Shown: positions 55,963 to 64,000 of the stretch, piece after piece
How the letters are laid out: each line of letters begins with the position of its first letter
Position numbering within the stretch: the stretch's first letter is position 1
Assembly (NCBI RefSeq): GCF_016786215.1
Contig: NZ_JADOBG010000003.1
Span: 1-64,000 of the forward strand
DNA from: Legionella bononiensis
Lineage (GTDB): Bacteria; Pseudomonadota; Gammaproteobacteria; Legionellales; Legionellaceae
DNA length: 64,000 bases
Direction of reading: 5' to 3'
Position numbers and translations under genes: made by a program
The notes under the pieces: generated by a model
Databases searched by the model: none
Told to the model about the DNA's origin: nothing
What the model saw: the letters and a program-made list of their open reading frames with translations, nothing else

Positions 55963-57195
55963 ATGACTGATCACAAACCATGTATATTGCTCGCTCGTCA
56001 AGGAATATATGATAAAGACAGTATCGTATATGCTTACGAAATATTGTACCGTAATGGCAATTTACTCTCAGCAGAAGTGAATAATAACAATCATCATGAA
56101 GGAGATACAGCAACCTCCTCTGTACTCACTCAACTTTTTACAAATCTGGACTTCACAGCACTTATTGGAAGAAAAAAGGCGTTTATCAATTTTACTTATA
56201 ACAACATCATTCAACAAATACCAATGTTACTTCCTAAAGATAGAATTGTTATTGAAGTTCTTGAAACAGTATTAGCGGACAAGGATATAGTAGACAATTT
56301 ATGGACACTCAAAGAGAAAGGTTATCAAATTGCTTTAGATGATTTTGTGTACAATAAAAATCTTGAAGAGCTTATTGAAATTGCAGACATCATAAAAATT
56401 GATGTGCTGAACCAAAATGAGCAAGAAATTGAGAATCAATTGGCTCCCTTGAAAAAATATAAGGGTATTCTTTTAGCAGAAAAAATTGAAGACAAAGTGC
56501 AATTTAAAGTCTGTCAAGATCTTGGATTTCAATATTTTCAAGGATTTTTTCTAAATAAACCAGAATCAGTTGAAGGCACAGTGATCACTGAAAATAAAGC
56601 GCAACTCATACGTCTATTGACTGAACTGAATGATGATAATGTAAGTATTGAGCGCATCGAGGAAATTATTTTACAAATTCCCAAACTAAGTTATCGAATT
56701 TAACGCTTAGCGAATTCTCCTTCTATGTATTCCAGTAGAAAATTTGAATCCTTGCTTGATGCAATTGGCCAGTTGGGGCTAATACAAATTCGTAACTGGT
56801 TAAATTTATTGTTATTAGCGAGCTTTGATGAGATAGCACCTGACCTGCTTGAGCGCACTTTAATCCGAGCTAAAATGTGTGAATCACTGGCCAAAACAAT
56901 GAAGCATGCAACACCACATCAAGCATACACTGTAGGGATCTTATCTACCTTAGATGGCATATTAAATAAGCCATTAGATTTGCTCTTATCAAAGATCCAT
57001 TTGAGTGAAAAACTAAATGACGCACTACTCTATAAGAAAGGAGAGTTAGGTTCATTCCTTAAATTTTCGATTGACTATGAACAGGCAAATTGTACCAGTC
57101 TTAATTCTTTATCTATAAATGAAGAAGAGCTTACAAAGCACTACCTTAAAAGTATAGAATATGCCAATTCAATGCTTGATATCATCAATATGTAA
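55963..57195 (+). pseudogene. EAL-HDOD (YuxH-type) signalling protein gene cut by a nonsense codon
   Basis: Residues 1-246 (to 56700) form a degenerate EAL domain (start ARQGIYDKDSIVYAYEILYR; the E-A-L triad is replaced by YEILYR). The frame then meets TAA at 56701-56703 and continues in the same phase as RLANSPSMYSSRKFESLLDAI with a complete HDOD domain (QLGLIQIRNWLNLLLL) to 57195. HDOD proteins normally read RILRLANS here, so TTA (Leu) has become TAA. Restoring it gives a 410-residue protein like the c-di-GMP-related YuxH family. The two halves could still be translated separately (an ATG at 56725), but loss of function is likelier. Confidence 0.8.
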
Positions 57196-57517
57196 TAATA
57201 ACTTTAAACTTGATGACTTTAACGCATATTTACAGGAAAAATACTTCTTCACTTATCACATTTTGTGGTTATTTTAAACTTAGGGTTATTATACATTAAG
57301 AATATTCGTTTAATCATAATATCTAAAAGTCTCTGCTAGAATAGCAAACAGCCGTAATTAAATAATGAATGTCAACAACAATAAATGGTTGAATTGATTG
57401 GATAACTAAAATCAAGAGATGACTATTTTTTATTCAATTAATAAGGCACTACCGTTAAACAAGGAAATAATCCAGTCAAAATGGCAGTGCCCCGAAGATG
57501 GCCAACTTCAAATCTAT
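57196..57517. other. Intergenic region between EAL-HDOD gene and fadE
   Basis: 322 bp between convergent genes, AT-rich, with no gene. A distant inverted pair GGCACT / AGTGCC (about 57446 and 57484) is too widely spaced to call a terminator. Confidence 0.3.
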
Positions 57518-60025
57518 TTATACAATTTCACTTTCTATAGTGTCCTTTATGATCTTTCTTTTAACAGACTTATGATCACTAGATAAAGGCTCACGTCTAA
57601 GTTCATCATCAGCAAAATCATCAACTTTTATAACTTCTTGTCTTGCAAGCTCTGCCTCTTCCAACTCTTTAGCTTCAGCAGAAGTCAGGATCCCGCAATT
57701 TAACGCTTCTTCAATTTGATCTTTAAAGGTCAATGATTGCAACACATGCTCTTTGGCTGCTTTCATTACCTTGCGCTCCAAATCTTCAACAGCACAAATT
57801 TTATGAAATGCTTCTTCCATTCGACCTAATGGGCAATTTTCACCAGGCTTACTATAAACCAGACGTGTTAATCGAGAACGTGTTTCATTAGGTTCAATTA
57901 ACATTCTGGCTAATTTATGCCCTAATCGGTCGTTAGGTATGTGCCTTCGGTTACCGAATGGTTTTAAGATTAATGGCAAGACAATTCGAGCCCAACGTGC
58001 TGGGAAGTTAATAATCACACCATGCATTGCATCTTCACATTCATGTAATAATTGTTGACAGCTCCATTGTACCAAAGGCAGATCAGCCGGGGGTTCACCG
58101 TCTTCATAAAACCGTTTCAGGACACTGGATGCCATATACAAGCAACTTAACATATCACCCAACCGAGCAGAGAGTTTTTCCCTTCGTTTTAATTCACCAC
58201 CCATTACGACCATTGAAAAATCAGCAAGAAATGCAAGATTCGCGCTGTATTTATGTATTAATTGATAATATCGTTTTACTGAACTGGCCGGAGCTTTCGA
58301 CATATGAGCATCAGTCCAGGCAAACAAGAGCGACTTGGTAAAGTTCGCGATAGTAAATCCTGCATGAGCAAAAAATGCTTTATCAAATTGCTCCAAATCA
58401 TTATTACGCACACTTTCCAATTCTTTAAACACATAAGGATGACAACGAACGGCACCTTGACCAAAAATAATTAAGCTGCGCGTTAAAATATTAGCACCCT
58501 CTACCGTAATTCCAATTGGAGATCCTTGGTAACCTCTGCCTAAATAGTTATTAGGTCCGAGACAAATGCCCTTTCCACCATGAATGTCCATAGCATCCAA
58601 AGCGATTGCTCTGGCACGTTCAGTAGTATGATATTTTAGAATTGCACCAGCAACTGAAGGTTTGGCACCATGATCAATAGCTGCTGCAGCCATGGTTAAT
58701 GAAGCATCGATAATATAGGTATTGGCTGCAATTCGAGCCAAGGGCTCTTCAATACCTTCAAACTTACCAATTGGTTGATTAAATTGTTTTCGAATACGTG
58801 CATAAGCTCCAGAAGCAAGAGCCACGGCCTGAGCACCACCACTTGCACTTGAAGGCAATGAAATAGCCCGTCCGGCACTGAGACATTCCATTAACATGCG
58901 CCAACCCTGACCGGCCATAGCGGCACCACCAATTAAATAATCCAGAGGAATAAATACATTTTTACCCTGCGTTGGTCCATTTAAAAACCCTGTATTTAAC
59001 GGGAAATGTCTTCTACCCTTAATCACACCAGGTGTTGTAGCCGGTATTAACGCACAGCTTATACCTATATCTTCGCCTTTACCGAGTATATTTTCCGGAT
59101 CGAACATTCTGAATGCCAATCCAACTACAGTTGCAACTGGACATAGAGTGATATAGCGCTTATCCCAATTCAAGCGAACCCCAACCACTTCTTCTCCATT
59201 AAACTCCTGACGACAAACAATGCCCTGATCTGGAATAGAGGCAGCATCAGAACCGGCATTTGGTCCTGTCAATGCAAAACAGGGTACTTCACGTCCATCA
59301 GCCAATCGTGGCAGATAATAATTCTTTTGCTCTTCAGTTCCATATTTAAGTAATAATTCGCCTGGACCTAAAGAGTTGGGCACAGAGATTGTTGTTGCTG
59401 CAGTTATTGAACGACCGTAAATTTTCACCAAAATAGACATTTGTGCTGTTGCAGAAAATTCTAACCCACCATATCGTTTAGGAATAATCATGCCCAAGAA
59501 ACGATTATCTTTGATAAATTGCCATACTTCAGGAGGTAAATCAGTGCGATTATGAGTAATATCCCAATCGTCGAGCATGGAGCATAAAATATTTACCGGT
59601 CCATCAAGAAACTCTTGTTCTTCTTCAGTCAAATGAACGACGGGAGCGCTTCTTAGCTCTGTAAAATTAGGAGCACCACTGAAGATATCGCCTTCCCAAC
59701 TCACTGTCCCTGCTTCCAATGCTTCTCGTTCAGTGCTGGACATTGCCGGCATTGCCTTGCTGATCACCTTAAACAGATGTTTTGATATTAACTCTCTTCG
59801 CAATGGTTTTATTGTTCCTGCGATTAAGACAAGTTCTATAGTCCATAACAAAGATTGCGCAAACCAACCTGGAGAGCCAAAATGAAGGATCAAACTCATA
59901 TAAATTGTAAAGCTGATAGCCCATACCGATATTGCGGCCTGACGAGTTATCAATATCCCTGCCGCACCTATTGTCGCAAGTATTAATAGTACATGTAACA
60001 CAGAGTTCTCCTTATTATCAGCCAA
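57518..60025 (-). CDS. fadE: Long-chain acyl-CoA dehydrogenase, FadE type
   Basis: First oxidation of fatty-acid beta-oxidation. 835 residues, as for the large FadE (E. coli 814): two or three N-terminal hydrophobic helices (about 10-75) anchor the protein, followed by the acyl-CoA dehydrogenase core with FALTGPNAGSDAASIPD, LMECLSAGRAISLPSS, IRKQFNQPIGKFEGIEEPLA (given in part) and DIHGGKGICLGP. The C-terminal extension of about 200 residues is typical of FadE. It lies 17 bp after the alpha/beta hydrolase gene. Confidence 0.92.
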   Translation of the reverse strand: MADNKENSVLHVLLILATIGAAGILITRQAAISVWAISFTIYMSLILHFGSPGWFAQSLLWTIELVLIAGTIKPLRRELISKHLFKVISKAMPAMSSTEREALEAGTVSWEGDIFSGAPNFTELRSAPVVHLTEEEQEFLDGPVNILCSMLDDWDITHNRTDLPPEVWQFIKDNRFLGMIIPKRYGGLEFSATAQMSILVKIYGRSITAATTISVPNSLGPGELLLKYGTEEQKNYYLPRLADGREVPCFALTGPNAGSDAASIPDQGIVCRQEFNGEEVVGVRLNWDKRYITLCPVATVVGLAFRMFDPENILGKGEDIGISCALIPATTPGVIKGRRHFPLNTGFLNGPTQGKNVFIPLDYLIGGAAMAGQGWRMLMECLSAGRAISLPSSASGGAQAVALASGAYARIRKQFNQPIGKFEGIEEPLARIAANTYIIDASLTMAAAAIDHGAKPSVAGAILKYHTTERARAIALDAMDIHGGKGICLGPNNYLGRGYQGSPIGITVEGANILTRSLIIFGQGAVRCHPYVFKELESVRNNDLEQFDKAFFAHAGFTIANFTKSLLFAWTDAHMSKAPASSVKRYYQLIHKYSANLAFLADFSMVVMGGELKRREKLSARLGDMLSCLYMASSVLKRFYEDGEPPADLPLVQWSCQQLLHECEDAMHGVIINFPARWARIVLPLILKPFGNRRHIPNDRLGHKLARMLIEPNETRSRLTRLVYSKPGENCPLGRMEEAFHKICAVEDLERKVMKAAKEHVLQSLTFKDQIEEALNCGILTSAEAKELEEAELARQEVIKVDDFADDELRREPLSSDHKSVKRKIIKDTIESEIV

Positions 60026-60042
60026 TTAAAAGTAACTTGTGG

Positions 60043-60837
60043 TTATATTAGAAGTATAGCATCAATAGCTTCTATAACCTGCTTAGCAACAGACTTTGGG
60101 TGTTCCATTGGAAATAAATGTGTCCCCTTGGTTTTAAAACTTTTTATATGAAAATTTTTCCGCATATAACGTACATCCAAACGATCAACAACAGTACTTC
60201 TATCTCCATACAATAAAGCTGCTGGAACCGTTAACTTCCCTTCAAAACTCGGTATGACGTGCGGGATCGTTCTATATATTTGATATTCAATATGCCTGTC
60301 AAATTTCAAATGATAACCGTCTTCTTTTAAATCAAGACCGTACGTGATGTAATCATTTAAACATTCATCAGTGAACGTTTTAAATAAATCTCTTGTTTTC
60401 AAATAGCGAAGCAATTGATCATGATCTTGCCAATGAGTCCTTCTGCCTTTTGTTCTATATGCCGGTGTCACCCTGTCAATAACACCTAAAGCTTTAGCCA
60501 ATCGAACCATACTCGATTTAAGGGGACCAATCAAAGGTGAATCCAATAATACCACTGCTTTAAATAAATCAGGTCGCTCAATCGCCGCCAACAAACTTAA
60601 AACACCGCCTAAAGAATGACCGACTGCAATCACCTTTTGATTCGCTTGTTGTTCAATACTCGCAATTACCTCATCAACCAGATTATGCCAGTTTTCTGTC
60701 ACGGGATAATCTGGATTATGCCCAATCCTGTCCACGTAACACAAATCAAACCGGACAGCCAACTGATCTAAAAATTGCTTATAACATAATGAAGGAAATC
60801 CATTGCCATGAGCAAAATGGACTAAGTCCTTCATCAT
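60043..60837 (-). CDS. Alpha/beta hydrolase
   Basis: 264 residues with FAHGNGFPSLCYKQF near the start (oxyanion region), nucleophile elbow VGHSLGG with the catalytic Ser, a late Asp region in LLYGDRSTVVDRLDV and the His in GTHLFPMEHP. Cytoplasmic. The substrate is unknown; position between DUF1189 and fadE suggests an ester or thioester of lipid metabolism. It overlaps the DUF1189 stop by 4 bp. Confidence 0.8.
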   Translation of the reverse strand: MMKDLVHFAHGNGFPSLCYKQFLDQLAVRFDLCYVDRIGHNPDYPVTENWHNLVDEVIASIEQQANQKVIAVGHSLGGVLSLLAAIERPDLFKAVVLLDSPLIGPLKSSMVRLAKALGVIDRVTPAYRTKGRRTHWQDHDQLLRYLKTRDLFKTFTDECLNDYITYGLDLKEDGYHLKFDRHIEYQIYRTIPHVIPSFEGKLTVPAALLYGDRSTVVDRLDVRYMRKNFHIKSFKTKGTHLFPMEHPKSVAKQVIEAIDAILLI

Positions 60838-61712
60838 GACACCATTTTCTTACTATCAGAGCGTAATGATCTGACCGCAAAACTAAAATAGACACCAATC
60901 AAAGCCAGTAAAATGAATCCAAATCCATAGAAAATAGCATTCAACGTGATAAATATCATCATGACAAGCAGCATTGGAGTAGACGATACCATAAATAAAC
61001 GACAGGATTGGCTAAATTTAAGTTTAAATGAGAAAAAAATTCTTGAAAAAACCTGTCCCAGAAAAGCCAGAACAAGGAAAAAAACCACCAACAACGAATA
61101 AAAGATAGCAACAACTACGGGATAAATCATTAATTGTGCCGCATATTTTAAACCATATATGGAGCTGCTGTTAATGATGCTTTTACCGTCAAACATCATA
61201 TTCATGCCTTTATCAAAAGGCTGAACTATTACAGGCCCTCTGATTGTTTGATCAGTACCAACAGCCATTATTGAAGGCGAAGGAATTTTTATCGACATAG
61301 TATTTTTATTGATAAGCAAGGTTAGATAAGGGTATTCCTTTGTAAACTCAGATATGGTTCCGGTTGAATCGATAATAACGGATACAAGACCTTTATCATT
61401 TTTAATAAGATAAGGCATTGGTTTATCAAAATTAAGCGCTCCGTTTTGGATATAAATTGTAGGTAACGAGAGTATCGGTGCTATCAATTGATTATGAAAC
61501 TCAGAATTAAATTCACCGCTCATTTTTAAAGAGTAAGGAATAGCGCCAATCGCGATAGCTAATAAAAGATAGAGTAGCCCGATTCCACGCCAGCGTTTCC
61601 CTACATCGATATATAATCTTTTTGAATAAAAGGACATATAAAGTGCTGACCAGTAGCTATAGACTGGGGCATCAAATGGTTTTAATTTATTTTTATCTTT
61701 AATTTTCGCCAC
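60834..61712 (-). CDS. DUF1189 family membrane protein
   Basis: 292 residues from GTG 61712, which has TTGGAG six bases upstream inside the ugpC end; an earlier in-frame start at 61754 would overlap more. Features: FDAPVYSYWSALYMSFYSK at the N-terminus, a first helix (RGIGLLYLLLAIAIGAIPYS), a periplasmic loop domain, and three helices at the end. Function unknown. It overlaps ugpC by 14 bp and is cotranscribed. Confidence 0.8.
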   Translation of the reverse strand: MAKIKDKNKLKPFDAPVYSYWSALYMSFYSKRLYIDVGKRWRGIGLLYLLLAIAIGAIPYSLKMSGEFNSEFHNQLIAPILSLPTIYIQNGALNFDKPMPYLIKNDKGLVSVIIDSTGTISEFTKEYPYLTLLINKNTMSIKIPSPSIMAVGTDQTIRGPVIVQPFDKGMNMMFDGKSIINSSSIYGLKYAAQLMIYPVVVAIFYSLLVVFFLVLAFLGQVFSRIFFSFKLKFSQSCRLFMVSSTPMLLVMMIFITLNAIFYGFGFILLALIGVYFSFAVRSLRSDSKKMVS

Positions 61713-62796
61713 ACCATTCTCCAATACGCTTACCTGATTTTTGATGAAAAACATGTACTTTCATTTTAGGTAACTCTACAAAGATTTGTCCATCAGGAAA
61801 TGAATAATCAGCGGGTAAGCGTAAATTAATACGCTCTCCATTATGAATACTTTTTGCCTGTATCAATTTGTCCGCGCCCATATCATCTATAAATTCAATC
61901 TTTAATTCTATGGAATGTTTATTGTTTTCGCTGGAATGCTGGATATGTTCCGGCCGGACAGCCAAAGTAAGCGCAGTATTGTCCTCTACAGCTTCTGTCC
62001 ATTGTGGGGCAGGAAAATCGACTCCCAATCCAGTTTGAATAGTCTTCGATCCTTTTTTAAAAATACCAGTAAAGAAATTAATTGGATAGTGACCTGTAAA
62101 TCCAGCAACAAACTCAGTTGCAGGACTTTGATACAATTCCTGCGGTGTACCGAGTTGTTCCACTACTCCCTGATTCAATACTAATACGCGTTCTGCCATA
62201 GTCATAGCTTCAGTTTGATCATGAGTAACATATAAACTGGTTGTGTTGAATTGTTGATGCAGTTTCTTTATTTCATGACGCATTTCCGTACGTAACTTGG
62301 CATCCAGATTGGATAATGGTTCATCAAATAAATAAACGGCAGGTGATCGTACTATGGCTCTACCCATAGCCACCCTTTGCTTTTGGCCACCAGAAAGTTC
62401 CTGAGGTTTTCGCTCAAGATACGGTGTCAGATGCAATAATTTGGCTACATCCCTTACTCGCTGATTAATATCAAATTTGCTCAGCCGTCGCATTTTTAAT
62501 CCATAAGCCATGTTATCGAATACCGTCATGTGAGGGTAGAGGGCGTAGTTTTGAAATACCATCGCCATGTCTCTTTTGGCTGCCGGGATGTCGTTTACAC
62601 ATTGGTTATTAATCCGTATTGTTCCAGAACTTAAATTGTCCAGTCCCGCAATAAGCCGTAATAAAGTAGATTTTCCACAACCCGATGGTCCAACGACCAC
62701 CATAAACTCACCCTTTTTGATACTGACCGTCAGTTGTTCCAAAATGGATGTTGTTCCTACCTTTTTAGTGACTTCAATTAAATCGACTGTAGCCAT
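61699..62796 (-). CDS. ugpC: Glycerol-3-phosphate ABC importer, ATP-binding protein
   Basis: 365-residue ATPase of the CUT1/MalK type: GPSGCGKST, LSGGQKQRVAMGRAIVR, VYLFDEPLSNLDAKLR, and a C-terminal TOBE domain (PEHIQHSSENN region). Energises uptake of sn-glycerol-3-phosphate. The following ugpE gap is 2 bp. Confidence 0.9.
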   Translation of the reverse strand: MATVDLIEVTKKVGTTSILEQLTVSIKKGEFMVVVGPSGCGKSTLLRLIAGLDNLSSGTIRINNQCVNDIPAAKRDMAMVFQNYALYPHMTVFDNMAYGLKMRRLSKFDINQRVRDVAKLLHLTPYLERKPQELSGGQKQRVAMGRAIVRSPAVYLFDEPLSNLDAKLRTEMRHEIKKLHQQFNTTSLYVTHDQTEAMTMAERVLVLNQGVVEQLGTPQELYQSPATEFVAGFTGHYPINFFTGIFKKGSKTIQTGLGVDFPAPQWTEAVEDNTALTLAVRPEHIQHSSENNKHSIELKIEFIDDMGADKLIQAKSIHNGERINLRLPADYSFPDGQIFVELPKMKVHVFHQKSGKRIGEWCGEN

Positions 62797-62798
62797 AT

Positions 62799-63626
62799 TT
62801 ATTTTAATCCTTTTTCAAACCAGCGCTGCATGAACATAACGACCATGCATGGTGGAATTAAAGCGATAAGCGCAACGGCCATAATATAATGCCACTCCGG
62901 AACTTGATCGGCGACACCGGCAAGATAACGAATGCCCATAACTATAGTGGCCATTTTGGTTTCTGTAGTAATTACCAGAGGCCAGAGATATTGATTCCAT
63001 CCATATACAAATAATATGACAAATAAAGCGGAAATTTGAGTACGGGATAAAGGTAATACAATATCAAAGAAAAATCGTACCGGCCCTGCACCATCCAGTT
63101 TGGCGGCATCCACCAGTTCCTTGGGAATGGTCTTGAAAAATTGACGGAACAAGAAGGTGCCTGTCGCTGATGCCAATAATGGCAGAGATAATCCAGTAAA
63201 TGAATTCAATAATCCGAATGATGCCACAACCTGAAAAGTAGGAACTATCCTGACTTCAACAGGTAACATCATTGTTGCAAAAATAAGTGCAAAACATGAT
63301 TTTTTAAAAGGAAAATCAAAGTAAACCAGAGCAAAGGCAGAACCTAAAGCCAATATAATTTTTCCAAAAGCAATACCAAACGCCATGAGCAGACTATTCA
63401 AAAGCATCACGGTAATTGGCTCGCCTCCAGTAACCGCCATTCCTTCCGTTAAAACCAGTTTCAGATTTTTAAAAAAGGAAGTGCCTGGAAGTAAAGGAAG
63501 CTGGGATTGCATCATGGCAGAACCTTCATGACTGGCGGCAACTATTGCAAGGTATAAAGGCAGTAACATAAAAAGAATAAAAACTATCAAAAGGCCATGA
63601 GATAAGAAACGATTAAAATGGTTCAT
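62799..63626 (-). CDS. ugpE: Glycerol-3-phosphate ABC importer, permease UgpE
   Basis: 275 residues, six helices. The permease EAA loop reads [28 protein letters not shown] (given in part: [12 protein letters not shown]). N-terminal [18 protein letters not shown] resembles E. coli UgpE. The start overlaps the ugpA stop by 4 bp. Confidence 0.88.
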   Translation of the reverse strand: MNHFNRFLSHGLLIVFILFMLLPLYLAIVAASHEGSAMMQSQLPLLPGTSFFKNLKLVLTEGMAVTGGEPITVMLLNSLLMAFGIAFGKIILALGSAFALVYFDFPFKKSCFALIFATMMLPVEVRIVPTFQVVASFGLLNSFTGLSLPLLASATGTFLFRQFFKTIPKELVDAAKLDGAGPVRFFFDIVLPLSRTQISALFVILFVYGWNQYLWPLVITTETKMATIVMGIRYLAGVADQVPEWHYIMAVALIALIPPCMVVMFMQRWFEKGLK

Positions 63627-64000
63627 TCGTAATGTACCTTTTTTTCAAGATATTTGAATTGAACTAATGAAACAAGAATTACAATGACCATCAATAACAC
63701 CGATTGAGCTGATGAACTTCCCAGATCCATTCCTTCAAAACCATCCTCATAAACTTTATAAATCAAATTGGTTGTGCTATTCCCTGGTCCGCCATGAGTC
63801 ATGACCTGAATAATCCCAAAGGTATCAAAAAACCCATAAATTAAATTCATAATTAAGAGGAAAAAGGTGGTTGGAGATAATAAAGGAACTATAATCTGCC
63901 AAAATCGTTGCCAGGAAGACGCACCATCCATTATCGCCGCATCAATTAAGGTTTGAGGGATGGCTTTTAAAGCAGCAAAATAAAATAAAAAATTGTAACT
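63623..64000 (-). CDS. ugpA: Glycerol-3-phosphate ABC importer, permease UgpA (partial)
   Basis: C-terminal part of a CUT1 permease, running off the right edge. The frame stays open to 64000, where it reads [20 protein letters not shown] before [18 protein letters not shown], the EAA loop. The Met at 63931 is internal. It ends with two further helices. Name assigned from order ugpA-ugpE-ugpC; ugpB would lie to the right, outside the window. Confidence 0.85.
   Translation of the reverse strand, partial: SYNFLFYFAALKAIPQTLIDAAIMDGASSWQRFWQIIVPLLSPTTFFLLIMNLIYGFFDTFGIIQVMTHGGPGNSTTNLIYKVYEDGFEGMDLGSSSAQSVLLMVIVILVSLVQFKYLEKKVHYE

Noticed and set aside
63623..63931. Complete short gene starting at Met 63931
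   Set aside because: The frame stays open to the window edge with permease-like residues, so this Met is internal to ugpA.

Overview
The window looks like chromosome from a Legionella species close to, or syntenic with, L. pneumophila; this is an inference. The support is low-GC DNA, a pair of genes resembling the Dot/Icm effectors PpeB and LegC3/PpeA, a short stand-alone ProQ protein of the Lpp1663 type, a LetA/Rsm-type regulatory RNA locus, and interspersed palindromic repeats. Housekeeping genes (rpsB-tsf-pyrH-frr, guaB-guaA-tadA, minD-minE, map-glnD, ugpA-ugpE-ugpC) alternate with accessory genes. No tRNA, rRNA, CRISPR array, transposase or integrase was seen.

Layout. 1-477: two copies of a palindromic repeat. 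478-1854: amino-acid permease. 2002-8397: a peptide-export locus on the minus strand (HlyD-type adaptor, C39-peptidase ABC exporter, second ABC exporter) headed by two small paralogous genes whose products share a 15-residue double-glycine leader and have different basic, cysteine-free cores. This is the best candidate for an undescribed system. 8630-11779: short PutA. 12192-14468: YkuD_2 protein, an RsmY/RsmZ-like sRNA with a LetA box, a 503-bp inverted minisatellite element, and ProQ. 14646-19949: ubiG, a UDG-like protein with an altered catalytic motif, and two putative Dot/Icm effectors. 20063-25175: arginine succinyltransferase pathway genes (M20 hydrolase-astA-astD-astB). 25316-28901: a large orphan protein, a SpeE-like protein and a cytochrome c. 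29114-32110: frr, pyrH, tsf, rpsB. 32358-38948: Spy-like protein, TPP riboswitch with tenA, DUF1993, a beta-lactamase-like hydrolase, ybiT, cold-shock protein and small secreted proteins. 39151-43536: SAM-binding-like protein, map, glnD. 43911-49354: a giant RTX protein gene broken by an out-of-frame 242-bp duplication. 49625-54312: a decayed EEP-nuclease-like gene, then tadA, guaA, guaB. 54521-57195: minDE and an EAL-HDOD gene cut by one nonsense codon. 57518-64000: fadE, alpha/beta hydrolase, DUF1189 and ugp transport genes running off the right end.

How the parts fit: the minus-strand peptide locus reads precursors, adaptor, peptidase-transporter, second transporter in the order expected for a self-contained export unit. 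The Rsm RNA would link the LetAS signal cascade to CsrA control. The ast and putA genes point to amino acids as carbon sources, and the ugp-fadE block to lipid-derived substrates. Four genes are interrupted by different lesion types (homopolymer or single-base indels, an out-of-frame duplication, a nonsense codon). This is either real decay of accessory genes or, for the indels and the repeat, sequencing or assembly error.
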